DNA of 64,000 bases from Spirometra erinaceieuropaei (GCA_902702965.1 CACRXP010000175.1:965701-1029700), one strand, 5' to 3'. Shown: positions 1 through 12,770, numbered from the stretch's first letter. Numbers and translations: made by a program. The notes: generated from the sequence alone by a model not told the origin.

Positions 1-999
1 TAAGCCAGAGGAGGGTCGGTATGCCCGTTGACGAGGCCGACACAAGCCTCTTGAATTTGTCGATGTAAAGTTATACAGATGAGATGGTTAGCATCGCGCA
101 AATTTTGAGGGTTAATTTGTCGACGAAAATGCACGAGGGACTAAAAGGCAGAATGTTGCAATTATGAAAATTTTCGATATTTCCCATAATCCATCCACTC
201 TAGGTGGTGTGAATCATTCATCTCGCACATAAACAAAACAACCCTTACTTTCTATAAAATTTATTATGCGTGGTTAAAAACTGCTACCTCATTATAGCGA
301 TGTATGAAAAGAGCACAATTTCACCGTTAAGTAAGGCCCCGTCCTTTACCCCAAGAAGGCTTTGTGGCCTCGAGAAACTAATTTATGCGGATGTGGACTG
401 ATTTTATCGGAAATCATAAAATTGAAGAAATGTCTTTATGTCAGGTCCATTATTGAAGAACCAGCATAACTGATAACAGAAGATGAAAATGTGATATAAC
501 GACAGTATGATGAAAGCGATAACAAATGCGACGTATTAGTACTTGGTTGGTTTGAAACTGCGACAAGTCAGGAGGTCATAAAGATCGCTACGTTGTCTAT
601 GGTTGTTTTTCCTTTGCAGTTAGAAAGTGCAAAACCCAGTTCTTCCCGCATTGAAACTTGCTTCCCTGTTCGCTTCCGCTTTTTTTATTAGTGCAAGGAG
701 ATTTCGGATAAGACTGAAACCAGGAATTTTGGAGGGAATAAATACGCTTCGCAGACCACAGGCGGAAAGACAGACTATGGTTTTAAATTAAGAACATAGT
801 TGCAAACTAAATTTGGATCATGCCTTCTTTTGGCGACGAACAGGACTTTATACTGAAGCGTTACAGTGTCCAGGAGTGCCGTTGTACCTAAGGGCATCCT
901 TAACCATGTCAATGCACACTTTGCTGTTGACGGTCACCGTTGTCGAACATTAGACCAGTCATTCCCCGAATATAGTGGCTATCCAAACCGTCAGGCATC
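1..999. other. No gene recognised
   Basis: AT-rich non-coding sequence. The part next to the Tc1-like relic (about 780-999) may be its decayed 3' half, but I cannot align it with confidence. Confidence 0.5.
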
Positions 1000-1505
1000 T
1001 CACAGTTCTTGAAAGGTGCCATCTACACAGTGTGTTCTCGTGGAAGGTTCTTCCCATCTACAACCTCCTGGGCCGACTTCCGAACCGTATCACCAAAGTA
1101 AATGGTCTTCCAAAATGAAAGTCTGTGATCAACGCGTTCTCGGGCAAACAAAAAAACTTTCTCTAGTAAGTTCCCCATATAAAACGGCTTTGTCACCGGG
1201 TTTCGCTGGTGGATGTTGAATTCTTCCATCCTTTTGTTAATTATGCGCAAGAAAAGCATTGACGGTGTTCCTTGTATATACCCTTAAGGAGAATTTAGTG
1301 CGACTTTTGGTGTTCGACGAATGAAATCGTCGTCTTGCTTACTTAGAGACCGTTTTGGCCCATCTTGCTTAGGTCTAGGCACTGCTTTATTGTTAACAAA
1401 TCTCACAGAGTGGCCTGAGTAATGTTCGGCTGCCAATTTTTGCATGAATCCAACGTCAGCCTCCGATAGAAATAGTTCTGACACCTTTGTTGCATGGCAT
1501 GCCAC
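1000..1505 (-). pseudogene. Tc1-like transposase relic (N-terminal part)
   Basis: Broken reading frames on the minus strand resemble the start of a Tc1/mariner transposase. From 1505 down to 1284 an open segment carries a GPKRSLSKQDDDFIRRTPK-like stretch, which fits the helix-turn-helix linker region of Tc1 transposases. From 1259 down to 1023 another frame continues with FWKTIYFGDTVRK, which resembles the block before the first catalytic Asp. Stops and frameshifts interrupt it, and I could not place a DDE triad or terminal inverted repeats. It is a decayed copy, not a gene. Family assignment rests on motif memory only. Confidence 0.45.
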
Positions 1506-3299
1506 AGAAATGTGGCAGTATGTCGCGGGTAATCAACATGTATTTGGTCGTGAAAACTAATCATTGGTGTGGTGGTGATGGTAAAAATGCCATCAAACTG
1601 CCATATAATTGTAAATTATTGCGTAAGAATCACCAGCTTACAAAATATAACTTTTAAAGCTTAATCCGCTCCCTGTTTCTCGATAACAAAGAGATTTAGC
1701 AGGCATGATTCCACCGACTTTTCGTAAACGCAAGATCCCATTTTCCGCTCCTATAAGAGGTTTGCTTAAAAACTTCTGTGTTTGCGCCAATGTCCTTTTA
1801 TGTCATAATGTGTAAGAAAAAGATTTGACATATGATCCTAAATAACGTAGAAAGTTACCAGGCTATCAGAAAATGTCCGACTATGCGTAAGGCCGGTTTG
1901 TTTTCTCTTTCCTAAAAGAGATCTTAAATGGATTCGTCTCTAGTAAAAGGCTTCCTGCGCCTCAAATCAGCTCAATAATCATAAACCCGTACCGAGTATG
2001 TGCGGTAGTACCCTCTTAAATACCGAGCACAAATTCTCATTCGCTAGGATATCTACTGCATATTTCGGCTGTGAGAATAAAATTTGAAAGTGTTTTATAC
2101 ATGTCTGCGTAGCGTTTTCAACTGCCTTTCATGCGATCAAGTGCTGGAGGATGGCACAGTGAGTCAATAACAGGATTTACTCATGTAGATCAAAGTGCGT
2201 CTTATTTCCGGCATGAAATCGAATAAAATTCCGGTTTATATACACTTGATTGCTGATAGGCTTTATGACTATGAACTGGTTTTTACGACAGAACGGCAAA
2301 AGTTAGGATAGACAGAGGTGTAAAAAATATCCAAAACCACGAGTAGTATGGAGGTTTAAACTTCTATCGTTTATATCAGATGAAAGTTAGTCGTCTGCCG
2401 ACTGAGGTATGTAGAAAGGGGGGGAGCGAAGTTCTTTGTCTCTCAGCCCATCGATAATCAGTGATCACAGCTCTGGGTCTTTGAGTACCGGTACGGCAAG
2501 GGTTGTTTACTGCCTTATAAGCCCCTAATTACAGACTCCTGTGAGAAGGATAAAAATAGGGCTAGACTAAACAGTATAATGGCTTTTAATAGGATAAGAT
2601 GGAACATTGGTCGGCCTCATTTACTACTGGACTTTATGGTCTGCAGGTACTTTTAAGGCCAGCACGCCGAAATGGTTTCAGCCTCCTAGTGCGATAATGA
2701 GCTCCCGTAAATCGCTCGTAAAGTGCACATCCGATGCCGCAACAGAACGACCCGATAACTACGCACCAGATGTCCGTTGCCTGAAGTTATTGCTTTAAAA
2801 GTAAGCACTTGGATTTGTGTGAGCTATGGTACGGACGTGGAGCACAGAGCGCATGAGTGCGATATTATAAGCGAAAGAGAGAGAGAGATTTTGAATACTT
2901 GCACATGCATCACCTGCAAGTGTGAATTCCCAGCGTTGGTATTTTGGATTTCCAAAAAGGTTTTCCTGTGGTTCCCACATCGTGCAGTATCGTGCATGTC
3001 TGAGGGCTAAGGAACAGAATTCCAGGTTTTCATCCCTCGCTGTTTAACGTTCCCGACAAAAAATCGTCCCGTTTTTGAGCTTCAGTTAGGTCAGAATGAT
3101 TATTCCTGTTTATGTAGAATCGTTAGGGAGGCATAACACAAATCGTCAAGAATCAGCCGCAATCCAAAGAGACACAACACTGAGACCACAAAACAGAACT
3201 GAAAACTATCCTGTGATCAGCAGTCAGACAACATCCATAAATAAAACTATCACGTGATTCTGAGTATACTCACTCTCCGAGGAGGGATACTGAGATAGA
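1506..3299. other. No gene recognised
   Basis: AT-rich sequence with only short, uncharacteristic open frames. No splice-flanked coding segment or clear repeat was recognised. Confidence 0.5.
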
Positions 3300-3307
3300 T
3301 GTGCGTT

Positions 3308-3838
3308 CGCCGATCGTTCTTACGGTACCCACTCGTTCCATTGTGCCGTAGGACTCTCTCTCGAGCCCAACCAGCAGCCGCACAGCGGTGCACAATATTG
3401 GCAGTATGCCATTACCGACAAAGACAAGAGTGTTCCACACTTTGAGGTCGGATATGACAAACTGACGACGGCTAATGAGCCAGAAATGGCCACTACAGTC
3501 TCTCTTGTCTTTGTCGGTAATAAAATTCTGCCTATATCATGCGACGCTGTGCGGTTGCTGGTTGAACTCGAGAGAGAAAGCCCGTAAGGCACAACGGAAC
3601 AAGTGAGTTCCGTAAGAACGGTCGGGGATCCCTCCTCTACCATTGTATATTCTCGCCCGATACCGACAGGACAACGGGCCCGTGACCCAGTGGTTAGAGA
3701 TGTTGGACTTCTAACTAACAGGTCGTGAGTTCGAGCCTCAGGTGTTTTACACTTCGAGGTTAGATATGTCTGGCTGACGACGGCTAATAAGCCAGAATTG
3801 TCCATTTCAGTCTCCCCTGTTGTTGTTGGTAATAACAT
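3308..3838 (+). mobile_element. Foldback hammerhead-SINE copy
   Basis: This is an old copy of the window's main SINE. It starts with an inverted body (reverse complement of the three-hairpin block plus part of the hammerhead block). It then turns around at about 3430 and reads hammerhead block, hairpin block, tRNA-like head, hammerhead block on the + strand. The tRNA-like head (about 3685-3750) has a box A region GACCCAGTGGTTAGAG and a box B region GTGAGTTCGAGCC. The stretch TTGGACTTCTAA matches the anticodon arm of tRNA-Arg(UCU). Two CTGACGA...GCCAGAA cores are on the + strand, near 3457 and 3772. Confidence 0.8.
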
Positions 3839-4337
3839 AGACTAACAAATTACTTAAGAGTCTAAAGGTTTACACAAAAAGGACATGTATTACGGGGACA
3901 GCTCAAGTATCCGTTTCTGTATTTCGGTCTCTTAACCCGCGAGATAGCGTGCCAAGATTTGCACTACAGGATGCTGATATGTCGACGCACGGCAAGAAAT
4001 ATGCCAAAAACCACGGAGCGTCGGGCGGGCAACGTTATCCAGAATTCGACCAGGAAATTACTTGACCGTGTGGAAATCACTCTGTGTAATAATATCGACT
4101 GAAATGACATAAAGAAACACCGGCAGCGGAAGAGAGCATTTGGAGGGCTGGTTTGAAAATTGACGTATCTTTTTTAAACAAAGTAGAAGAACATGACGGG
4201 TGAACAGTAATGAATGAGAGGAAGAATGCAGGTCTCTACGAATCGTCAGATAAAAGGTTGATGGGTGTTGTAAGAAAGTAAGCGACGAATTTAACAAAGA
4301 CATTTTCACAGTTTAGTGAGTAGGGTCTCAAAATGGC

Positions 4338-4600
4338 AGAATCGTATTACTGATGAAGACAAGGGAGACTGGGATGGCTAATTCGGGCTTATTAGCTGTC
4401 TTCAGCAGGTCATACTGAACTCCGAAGTGTGGAACACGTGGGGCTCGATCCAGCGACCTGTTGGTTCGAAGTCCAACGCCCGCTAACTTCTGAGCCCCAG
4501 ATGTTCTACACTTCGTGGTTGGGTATGGCTAGCAGACGACGACGGCTAATAAGCCCTAATTGGCCGTTCCAGTCTCTCTGATCTTTTTTGGTAATGTCGT
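4338..4600. mobile_element. Foldback hammerhead-SINE copy, truncated
   Basis: Minus-oriented hammerhead block and tRNA-like head (about 4338-4500) are followed directly by a plus-oriented hammerhead block (about 4505-4600). Both halves share the GGCTAATAAGCC hairpin with other copies. It is diverged from the young copies. Confidence 0.7.
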
Positions 4601-4604
4601 CCTG

Positions 4605-6119
4605 AGGGATACTGAGTGAATCAAGGTCCACCTAGGTCCGGTTCACCTATGAGGCCACCTTCAGCGGAATTTGAGTTATGGACGGACGGCTGGGAAGGTA
4701 GAAAAGGCCATTCCAGTCTCCGTTTATACTGCTGTCGTTACATTCCTTGTTCTCAGTGCGCCCAAAACTGAAGGCGCTAGACGGTTTGTACAATAAATGG
4801 GACAGCTATGACTTGTACCCAATGTAGGTCAACACGAAACGTAGCTGCCCCATTTACTCAAGTCACGGGCTTCCCTGGACGCGCACGCATGGTGCAAACT
4901 ATGATTTAGATAATAGTTGGGATGTTTTGAAAGTTCTCATGGAAGGATTCAGCGAGACTAGTTGGCGAGGATATTTCTGGCTTCGTCTACTTGGCATTAG
5001 GGCACATATGGAAACACATGATGGATAAGATCAATTAATTAAAGTCCGTCTTTTCACACAAGTGGAGTCTGAGATTATGGGGAGGGAGTACCAAGAGGTG
5101 GGGAGGAAAGCCGCAGAGAATGGCTTGCACGGGACTTGCACAAGGTACTTCTACGCGCACGAGATCGGCTTGCGTAACCTGGTGGCAGTCGCTTCTGTTG
5201 TTGCCGGCAGACGCTGACCTAGTGACTTAGGATGGTTCAGTGAGACCTTGTAAACCACACGGAGGGCTTTGTCAAGGTCCACACGATACCCGAAATCAAC
5301 AATATGCGTTAGAATGGCGCTGTTTACTCTCCTAAAAAAAGAAGATGTGATTGCTTGACCGAGAATTTTTCCGACACCTACTTCAAACACAGCATCAGAA
5401 GCAGCCACAGTTAAGGCGGAAGGAAGCACAAGGAGTGCGGTACTCACAGTATGTAGGTGTACGTGCCTACCATAATTAGCGAGTACTGCATTCATCGTCG
5501 ATAGTCGTACTCGGTGTAAACATGACTGATCGCTCGCTCCCATTGATCGAGTGGGAATGCGATTAAAATTCTTCCTTCATCCACCACATCGCATTCTTAT
5601 CAAATGCATCCTGCAGTCTGTCTGTTCGTTTGTACCAGAAACTTAGAATTAATTGACTGTATTGTTGAATTAAATATTCGAATTTCCCCCGCCGCAATGT
5701 ACTCATAGTCGTGTCCGTGAGAAGCCCAACAGCTGCCCCGATACCCGATAAAATCTATCGACTACGATTTCTGGTACACATAAACTGCTGGTTGTTTAAA
5801 AGTTAAAGCAGGAGGATTAAACGGTATCGTACCTTCCAGGAACAGTAAAATACTCTCGGCTTTCCTAGGAGCAACAAAGTTTGTGTTTCGTTTGAATACG
5901 TTGAACGTACCGCGGAATCACCGTCTGTCAATGCTCCATACCGGATATCCAAGAGAGTTTATGAATCTTTTGGGTTTTTCCGACTATTCTTGCCCCAACA
6001 CTGAAGCTTACCTGTAGGTGTGATGTCGAAAGAGAGACTCTGTATTAAGATCCTTTTAAATCGCAAAATGGCTCCTGATTCTTTCTCGGTTGTGGCCAAC
6101 TGCGAGTAATTGACGAATT
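4605..6119. other. No gene; decayed coding-like repeat inside
   Basis: Mostly unrecognised sequence. The stretch at about 5150-5543 is listed separately as a repeat relic. Confidence 0.5.
5150..5543 (-). repeat. Decayed coding repeat, pair with 15.4 kb copy
   Basis: The minus strand is open for 130 codons and contains HIVDFGYRVDLDKALRVVY. A second segment at about 15430-15610 gives a homologous but broken peptide on its minus strand (NIVDFVHHMDPEKAFHG, then a stop). Two diverged copies with only one still open point to a repeat relic, probably from a retroelement, rather than a host gene. I do not recognise the parent family. Confidence 0.45.
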
Positions 6120-6204
6120 TTGAACGTCCTTCTGGATTTGAGGTACTCCGATGACAAAGGGGCGCCTGCTTGGGGTCAAATTTTTATGCTGACAACTTGC
6201 AGAA

Positions 6205-6402
6205 AGCTAGGGCATCCCGCTGGAGAAAGCGTTGGTGCAGTCGCCGTGAAAAAAAGGCTAGTGGCCTCCCGTCTCCGATTAGTACTGCAAGCCAGAGAGA
6301 GGCTGGCGGTTGAGTATGAGAGGCGACAAGAGGAGGAATTCCTGTCGCGGATGATCGAGCACTCATTGGCGGCGGAGGACGATGACGGCAACCCGAAGGT
6401 CA
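6205..6402 (+). CDS. Candidate internal exon, unknown charged protein
   Basis: This GC-rich segment reads as a protein-like, highly charged helical stretch. The residues run from KLGHPAGESVGAVAVKKRL through ARERLAVEYERRQEEEFLSR to IEHSLAAEDDDGNPK. It lies in an open frame that spans 6120-6560. A CTTGCAG just before 6205 could be a splice acceptor. AAG|GTCATA near 6402 could be a donor, but neither site is strong. The charge pattern and acidic end look like a coiled-coil region. I do not recognise the family and found no partner exons with compatible phase. It could equally be a relic, since the frame outside this core is poor. Confidence 0.3.
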
Positions 6403-6560
6403 TAGCGTCAGTAGACGCCATTACGACACACACACATATTCGACAAGGTCGAAGTTCTTACGCGAAGCAGCACTCATATGAGTCACTAACTGTGGTAAGG
6501 CACGCGAATAAGGACTCCTCCCGTATTACAGGTAGCCTTACAATGATTTCTAGGGATTAG

Positions 6561-7949
6561 GACCAAGGCTGGTGTTACGGATAGGATTTTTGCCAATGGT
6601 ATGGAAAAGGACCACACTTTACAGTCGGTAGACTGTGAATCGTGTCATACGTGACTGCTGATAAGGGTTGTTTTACGGGTGGGCCAGCACACTTGACAGT
6701 AAGCTGACGAAATGCAGGAAACACAGAAATCGTCTGGATTTCTCCCGAAAGACTCATCGCACGCTTTCGTACGACAACGTAAATAAGGGCGGTAATTAAA
6801 AATAAGCAAAAAGTTAATTTCAAAAAAGAGGTTTGAGTGATGGTTTAAAGTCATGGCAAGTGATTGTTATTGGCAGTGCAGTGTCTGCAAAAGGATGCCA
6901 AGATAAAGGCCCATTTGACGCGATCCACAGTCTGCCATCCGTCAGGTGGGGTTCTATTCCATACCGTGGCCGGAATTTTAGCTTAAGGGTCAGAGTCAGG
7001 GCCAACATTAGAGTCAAAGTTAGGCTACTAAAATAGGCAATCCCCGGAATTCAGCATATGGAGGATGGGGGACCTCATTCTGCCCCTGTCCATCCCAAAT
7101 TCCTCCGCTCGTGATCCCCCGTCAATTGAAAAGCTCCGCCACCCGTCTCAGGGTTTTGCGGCACCAAGAAATTGTTTGCACTGGGTAGGTACTCGCACGT
7201 GGTGTGTGTGTGTGTGTGTGTGTGTGTTGATGAAAACTACTCGGGGGGGGGGGGTAGCGACTCAGGCGGCAAGCAACGAGGATGATGAAGAATGGGAAAG
7301 AAGCAGTCGCGCCAGTTACAAACGTCGGAATATCATTGAACTGCGGAAGGTATCTCAAACAGTAGGGGTGTGTGTCTGCGCAATAATTAGGCGTGCCCGG
7401 GGCCCTCCATATTCCCTGTGGACTATGCTAGGTCTCAGTGGATTTCGAACGATTTGGCAAAGGAGGTTTTCGTACTAACCACAGGGTTAACTCCAACTTA
7501 GCGATTGCCACGAGCTAACCATTTCGCCTGTGTCAGTGGCTTGCTTTTTCCGTAGCCTTAAAAATACAAGATAGGAGTTCCGCAGGCTTGCTGAACAAGT
7601 TGAGATCGGCTGCTCTTCACCGGGCTGTGCGCACCATCTGCTCCATATGGTCGCCTCTATTAAGCATGGTAACAATAGGGAGATGGCACCCAAAAAAATC
7701 CGTTGCCTCCAAATAATACCCTTAACAGTGGACTCAAAGGCCTTCAGGCTATATCAGCGGTTGCAGGCCTACTTTCACGCACTACTTGGACTTTCCCCGA
7801 CGGCCTAACATGGGCTGGCCGAACGAACATCGCAGGAGCTTACATGGACGATGGCCGCTGTTACCCAACCTTCCCCATCGTTACACACGTACACCTGAAT
7901 ATACGGTATACATTCGCATTATGGGAGTTTATTACAAAACAAGAGGATT
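6561..7949. other. No gene; simple repeats
   Basis: Unrecognised sequence holding a GT microsatellite and a G run. Open frames across 7065-7478 pass through these simple repeats and are not credible genes. Confidence 0.5.
7202..7254 (+). repeat. (GT)n microsatellite and G12 run
   Basis: About 13 GT units (7202-7228) are followed within 15 bases by 12 consecutive G (7243-7254). Confidence 0.95.
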
Positions 7950-8420
7950 TTTAAAAAAGATAAGTCTGCACAACATGGGACAGGAACAGTTCCCAGGCAT
8001 CTGTCAAAGACATGGCATTGAGGCCAAACCAAAGACGATACTGGACTTTGTCTATGTTAGCCCACACAGCTAAATTACATACAGGGCCTCCCTCGTGGAG
8101 TTTCCCTTCCAGTCTACTCCAGTATGCCTCAATAGCATTGGTGTGCCGTCCAGTGGTAGGGTCCTTGAAGTTCTTTGAGTGGTTAACAGAGCAATGTAGA
8201 TAACCTTCTGAGGGAAGACAATTATACGCCTTCCGCTCGTCCGTTACCACTATACTGCCTTTGGCGACCCATTTTGTAATAACGGAACGGAAAGCGGGCT
8301 AACTTCGATCATTCACCTGTTTAAATAAGGCTTTCCGTCGGCTAGTATCGTAAATCTCGACCAGCCACCACCCATAAAACCCCTATTACCGCCTGTCCCG
8401 TAAGACAGGCTGCTTTGGTT
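7950..8420 (-). pseudogene. Merlin / ISXO2-like transposase relic
   Basis: The minus strand from about 8420 encodes the C-terminal half of an ISXO2-like (IS1595/Merlin) DDE transposase. Seen in order: GEIYDTSRRKALFKQVNDRS, a stop, then PAFRSVITKWVAKGSIVV, TDERKAYNCLPSEGY, NHSKNFKDPTTGRHTNAIEA and YWSRLEGKL. The TDE and HTNAIE blocks are characteristic: the D would be the second catalytic Asp and the HTN..E block holds the third acidic residue. The in-frame TAG and missing N-terminal half make it a pseudogene. The plus-strand open frames over it are shadows. A related relic lies at 40.05-40.70 kb. Confidence 0.75.
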
Positions 8421-8424
8421 AGGT

Positions 8425-10000
8425 GGATGTTTTTGGGTACCATCTCCCGATTGTTACCTTTAGCCTTTCACATGGCCAACGCTAGTTTCCGATTTCGGCG
8501 ATTCTACAGGTCAGTAATCAGGTCCTTTTCCACGGTCACATCGAATGCACACATGACATTGAAAGTTTGACCCAATGTTCCAAAGTTCTGCGGCGTTCCC
8601 TCATGATTATTGTGTAAATATCTTGGTCTTAATTAAGATTCTGCGCTAGAACATGTGAAGAGACGCTCCCCATTTAAGAGATGTCCTTGTGCCAAATTCC
8701 TGGGCGGTACATACTCCCGTCTCGTAGCCGTTACCCCAAAAACTAACCCTAGCCCCCTCCTTAAACTTGAGCACAAGAGGCGGTGCGTATTCCCATGGCA
8801 TGCCCATTCTTATGCGGCGTTGGCGTCAAAGGAGACTGATATCGATTTAACTTAAAGCCCGGTTTGATTGTTTCGTAATGTTATGTTACTTGCACTTAGA
8901 ATGATGTTTTCTTAATTTCATTTTTATATTCACCACTACATTGCCTGCCTTCGAGTGACTTTTCGGGTGGCGAGGCACTGTCTGAACTCTGGTGTACTGC
9001 TGCGTGCGACCCACAGAGTGAGGGCGTGTGAGGAGGGAGGTATGAGTATATATTCGGTCTTAGAAGTGTGTCAATAAATGACTCTCCAAGAAAAAAATGA
9101 TATGACTAAGCCAGAACTCACAGGCGCCATCGTCTCGCCTTGAGTCCTCTCAGACCGCGTTTGTCTGGCACCCGGTAAGTGATTCCCCATTCGGTATTCC
9201 TGCCACGAGGCGTCACAGTTCGTCTTATCAGGGAGACCGTAGATATTTGCGTACATCCAAGATCGTGTGAAAGCACTCGGTGTCATTCAGATCTACACGT
9301 CACGACCCTGCATGTTAATCTCAGCGTGCCCTTCTAGTCTGAGTACGAGATGAACTAAAGATTAAAATGTTTTTCGGTGAACCCTCTTAAAGGAAATTGC
9401 GCCCGACAGCTCAGAAAGCACCTAGGGTACAAAGTTTAGCATTCGCAGACGGGCACTCCATGCTATTTTAAAGTGTTTTTCCATCCACCGTCTCTAGTTT
9501 CATCTCCCCTGTCTGGTTACATGATCTGATTAAATTTCCTGCAATTTTAACGGTTAAGCCGATTGCGGTGTCAACTCTAAACCTCATTTCAGCAGATTCT
9601 GCACGATAAACCTGATATTGACCAAAATTACGTAGACAGCATCTGTTCAAGGCTTTACTTTGATAAACAAACTTCCTGTACAGGTGAACAAACACATTAA
9701 CATTAAAGATAATATATAATTTTTTAAACAAAAACGCTTATTTTATTTATCAAAGACAGCTGAATGTAAAAAATGCTTGAACCTACGGAATATATTCTCT
9801 GGAAATATAAAAAATACTATATATGGATAAAAATTATTTTGATGATTGTGAGTTATTTCCATCCAGTTATTTGGAAAAACAAACGTGGGACGTCAGATAT
9901 GCACAAGAATGCAGGAAATACTAAAACGCATCTCTGTAGAAAATGAGGCGTTTTTAGAAGTTCGGATGCTACCACGATTGATAATTATTCTGCCTTATCA
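8425..10000. other. No gene recognised
   Basis: Unrecognised, with an AT-rich part from about 9660 to 9960. A short hairpin CCTGTC-CCGTAA-GACAGG at about 8393-8410 shares CCCGTAAGACAGGCTG with 30.45 kb. Confidence 0.5.
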
Positions 10001-10004
10001 TATT

Positions 10005-11335
10005 GACCCAAGCCTGAAACGCTCTGCGCCTCGGTGAGACAGAGGATGGTTGCTGTCGAAGTGTAGGATCAGTCTCGTGTCAGTGGATTTTTGGAATGCT
10101 ATAGTTTGCGGTCATCCAGTTGTGCACCGGCGCACAAGTACATCGTAAAATGGATATCCGGGTAAATCGAGTTCAGTAGTTCCTTTAGGTGCTCAATGTC
10201 ACTTGATTTGACAACGACGAAGGTGTCATCGTCATAGAGGGCCCCGAACTTTGGTTGATACTTGCTGAAGAACTGGATACGTTGAAGAACTACTTCAGCG
10301 ATTAGGCCTGATAGAGTGGAGCCCATAGGAGTGCCTTTTATTTGTTGGTACATCTGCCCGCCGAAGGTGAAATAGGTCTTAAGTCAGTATCGTAGAAGCT
10401 CGAGCAGACGTTCAGACTTCAGGGGCTTGTCTCTCTCCTCATAACGCTCTGCCGGTAGTTGGTCCACAGCGTCCATCGCAAGTTGCTGTGGAGTGGAGGT
10501 AAAGAGCAAAACGACATCAAAGAATACCATGGATTCGTCTGGCTCTAACTTCAGGTGATTTATGCTTTCCAGGAATTGATTCCCAGATAGTACTGTTGTT
10601 GGTGAGCCTTCGGCTAAAAAAGTAAGACGACCAAAAATCCATTATGCCAAACCATACATTGGAGTGCCATGAAGGGATACGATTGGCCGGATTGGGGAAT
10701 TTGCCTTGTCTACCTTCGGTAGACCGTAAAAACGAGCCGTGAAGGTGTCAGTGGGTTTCATGGAGGACCAGTCGTTGAGTGTAATCATGCCCTTGACACT
10801 GAGATTTCTTCGACTTTTGTTTGTCCGAGTGACTAGATTTTTCATTTCGCTGGCACGGCATTGTTTGTAGGAATGCTGGTCTTCGAGTAAGTCCTGTATC
10901 TTGTTCTGGTAATCCGCTTTGTTCAGCACATCTCTTGAACATCCTTTGTCAGCTGGCAGAATTATTATGTCCTTGTTTGCTTTTAGGCTTTTCAGTGTTC
11001 ACCGTTCCACATTGCTAAGAGGTTCTCATCTCTTGTGTCGCGTAAGCATCGAGGAGGTTTAATGACGGATCAAATCTTTCGTGTCTTCTGACGACTTTGT
11101 TAACTGGAGAACAGGTTCTAAGGCGGCAATAAAGTCTGTGCCGCTGTGTTAAAAGTGGCTCCACGTTCAAGGACTGCGAGTTGTGTGTTCGTTCCGCGTT
11201 TAGATAAGAGGTTGTGGACAAGGACGCCCGACGAGTTGCCGGAGCCGGGTACTCGAAGTTTTTCCAATTTTATAGATAATTCCTTGTCTCTTTTGACACG
11301 TACTTTCTTAGCGTGTCTGAGAAAGGCCATCTTGA
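10005..11335 (-). pseudogene. Penelope-like reverse transcriptase relic
   Basis: On the minus strand, running from 11335 to about 10005, frames joined by stops and frameshifts spell a Penelope-like element (PLE) reverse transcriptase. In order: an N-terminal VLVHNLLSKRGTNTQLAVLE block; a fingers region with FYGLPKVDKANSPIRPIVS; motif A as FFDVVLLFTS; motif B as IKGTPMGSTLSGLIAEVVLQ; motif C as LYDDDTFVV, where PLEs usually have a VDD-type core; then a weakly preserved ILHFDSNHPLSHRG block. The GIY-YIG endonuclease expected downstream is absent. Several stops show it is dead. Plus-strand open frames such as 11146-11529 are shadows. Confidence 0.85.
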
Positions 11336-11339
11336 TGGC

Positions 11340-12660
11340 ACGGGTAGAGGACTTCCTTCATGCTGATGACCGAGTGCCATTAGAAAGGACTGAATTCTGT
11401 GCGCACTATCCTCGCCTCACTCGGCTTGATCGGGGGTGGAGCCAGTCCAGAGGTGTTTCGGCAACAGAACGTTTCGACCTCATCGGAGGGACAGTGGACC
11501 TGATGGATGCAGTCGCGCCAACCTCCTAACCCTGTAAAGCGCAGTAATAATTTCAAAGGCGAATCCCCCTCTTCGTCAGTCAAGTGGGCTCCAGGGTTTA
11601 GCACCAAAGACCTCTTCCGCACTCTTCTTCTTCAGCTCCCCCAGCGCTTCGTCATCTTCTTTGTTTATTTGATCGTCGCTGAGTGCCGTCCTGGTGATGA
11701 CTCATGCCGCCACTTATTAATCCTCTTGAAATTAGAGGGGGCGGGAGTCAATTAGTTTGGCATGTGATTCACGGCTGCTGCCAGCTGAGATGATTTCTAG
11801 CCCACTGCGAGATGGTGCACTACTGACTCTATCTTGGGGGTGCCTCATTTGTTGCACCAAAAGTCCTCTTTTTGGTTCGGTAGACTGAATTTTTTCTGGT
11901 AGAATTTCCTCAGAGCCTGGAGGAGTACACAACACTTCCTTCTAGGAGAGGTTTACCCCCTCTCTATTCTTTTACACCGTACAAAACACACTCCCGTAAT
12001 CGCATACTTTTCAGCCGTTCAGAATAAGACTCAGAAACCAGGGAGTGCAAATACCCGAAAGGTGCATTTTAAGCGACTTTTTTTCTGTTCTTCTTGCCGG
12101 GCAGAAATACTGGTAACAAACTGTACGGCCGGCCTGGTGATTAGAAAGTTGGGCAGCTACGTCAATGCGATCAAGGAGAGAACTGACGCATTCATTCAAA
12201 TATCTCAGAAGCCAAAGGACATCAACCTCATCGAACGCTGCATTACGATTGCAGGTGCGTGACCTGTCACCTCTCTCCTGCTCTCTCTCTCTCTCTCCCT
12301 CTCTTTCTACCTCTCTCGCCCTATCTCCCCCCTCTCTCTCTCTGTTTCCTCTTTTCATGTTCGCCAGGGATGCTGTTTTGATGCATTCCACACTTTTGTC
12401 CGATCGACTGACGACGCGCTGTCTAATTTGCTTTTGCAGCGGGTGACATAACTCGTAAGAATATGCTCAAACTCAGGAAAAATCCCTAACCAACTGGAGT
12501 CTGGCCTAGTTACGTCGACCGAGACTCCTAAGCTGAAAACTCCGATTGGGCGAAAGCCACAGAAGTATTGTAAGTAATATTGTTGTAGTCAGAAATGTGA
12601 TGTCAAGGTCGCTGAATTTCGTGCAAACAGTTAGATAAATTCATATCGACCTAACTGGGT
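11340..12660. other. No gene; CT-rich tract
   Basis: Upstream remainder of the Penelope relic cannot be excluded at 11340-11940. After that comes unrecognised sequence with a pyrimidine tract. Confidence 0.45.
12276..12350 (+). repeat. (CT)n-rich pyrimidine tract
   Basis: Interrupted CT repeats over about 75 bases. Open frames through it on both strands are low-complexity artefacts. Confidence 0.9.
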
Positions 12661-12663
12661 AAG

Positions 12664-12770
12664 ACTCTGCGCCTCGGTGGAATTCGAACCCAGGACAGCA
12701 ATGGGAAGGCTTTAGTACAGGGAACCTTCTGACTCCCTGAGCTGGGAGGCCCCACTGGCAGCCGAGAGCT
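12664..12770 (-). mobile_element. tRNA-like SINE head, minus-strand copy
   Basis: The reverse complement holds CCCAGCTCAGGGAGTC in place of box A. It then has TGTACTAAAGCCTTCC and the box B motif TGGGTTCGAATTCCACCG. It mirrors the copy at 12846-12940. It differs from the main SINE of the window. The box A region is more degraded than in its partner. Confidence 0.65.

Noticed and set aside
3320..3838. 172-codon minus-strand open frame
   Set aside because: It lies within the foldback SINE. The peptide is a translation of the tRNA head and body, and similar peptides occur wherever the SINE occurs.
11146..11529. 127-codon plus-strand open frame
   Set aside because: It is antisense to recognisable Penelope sequence at its start, and it has no family resemblance of its own.
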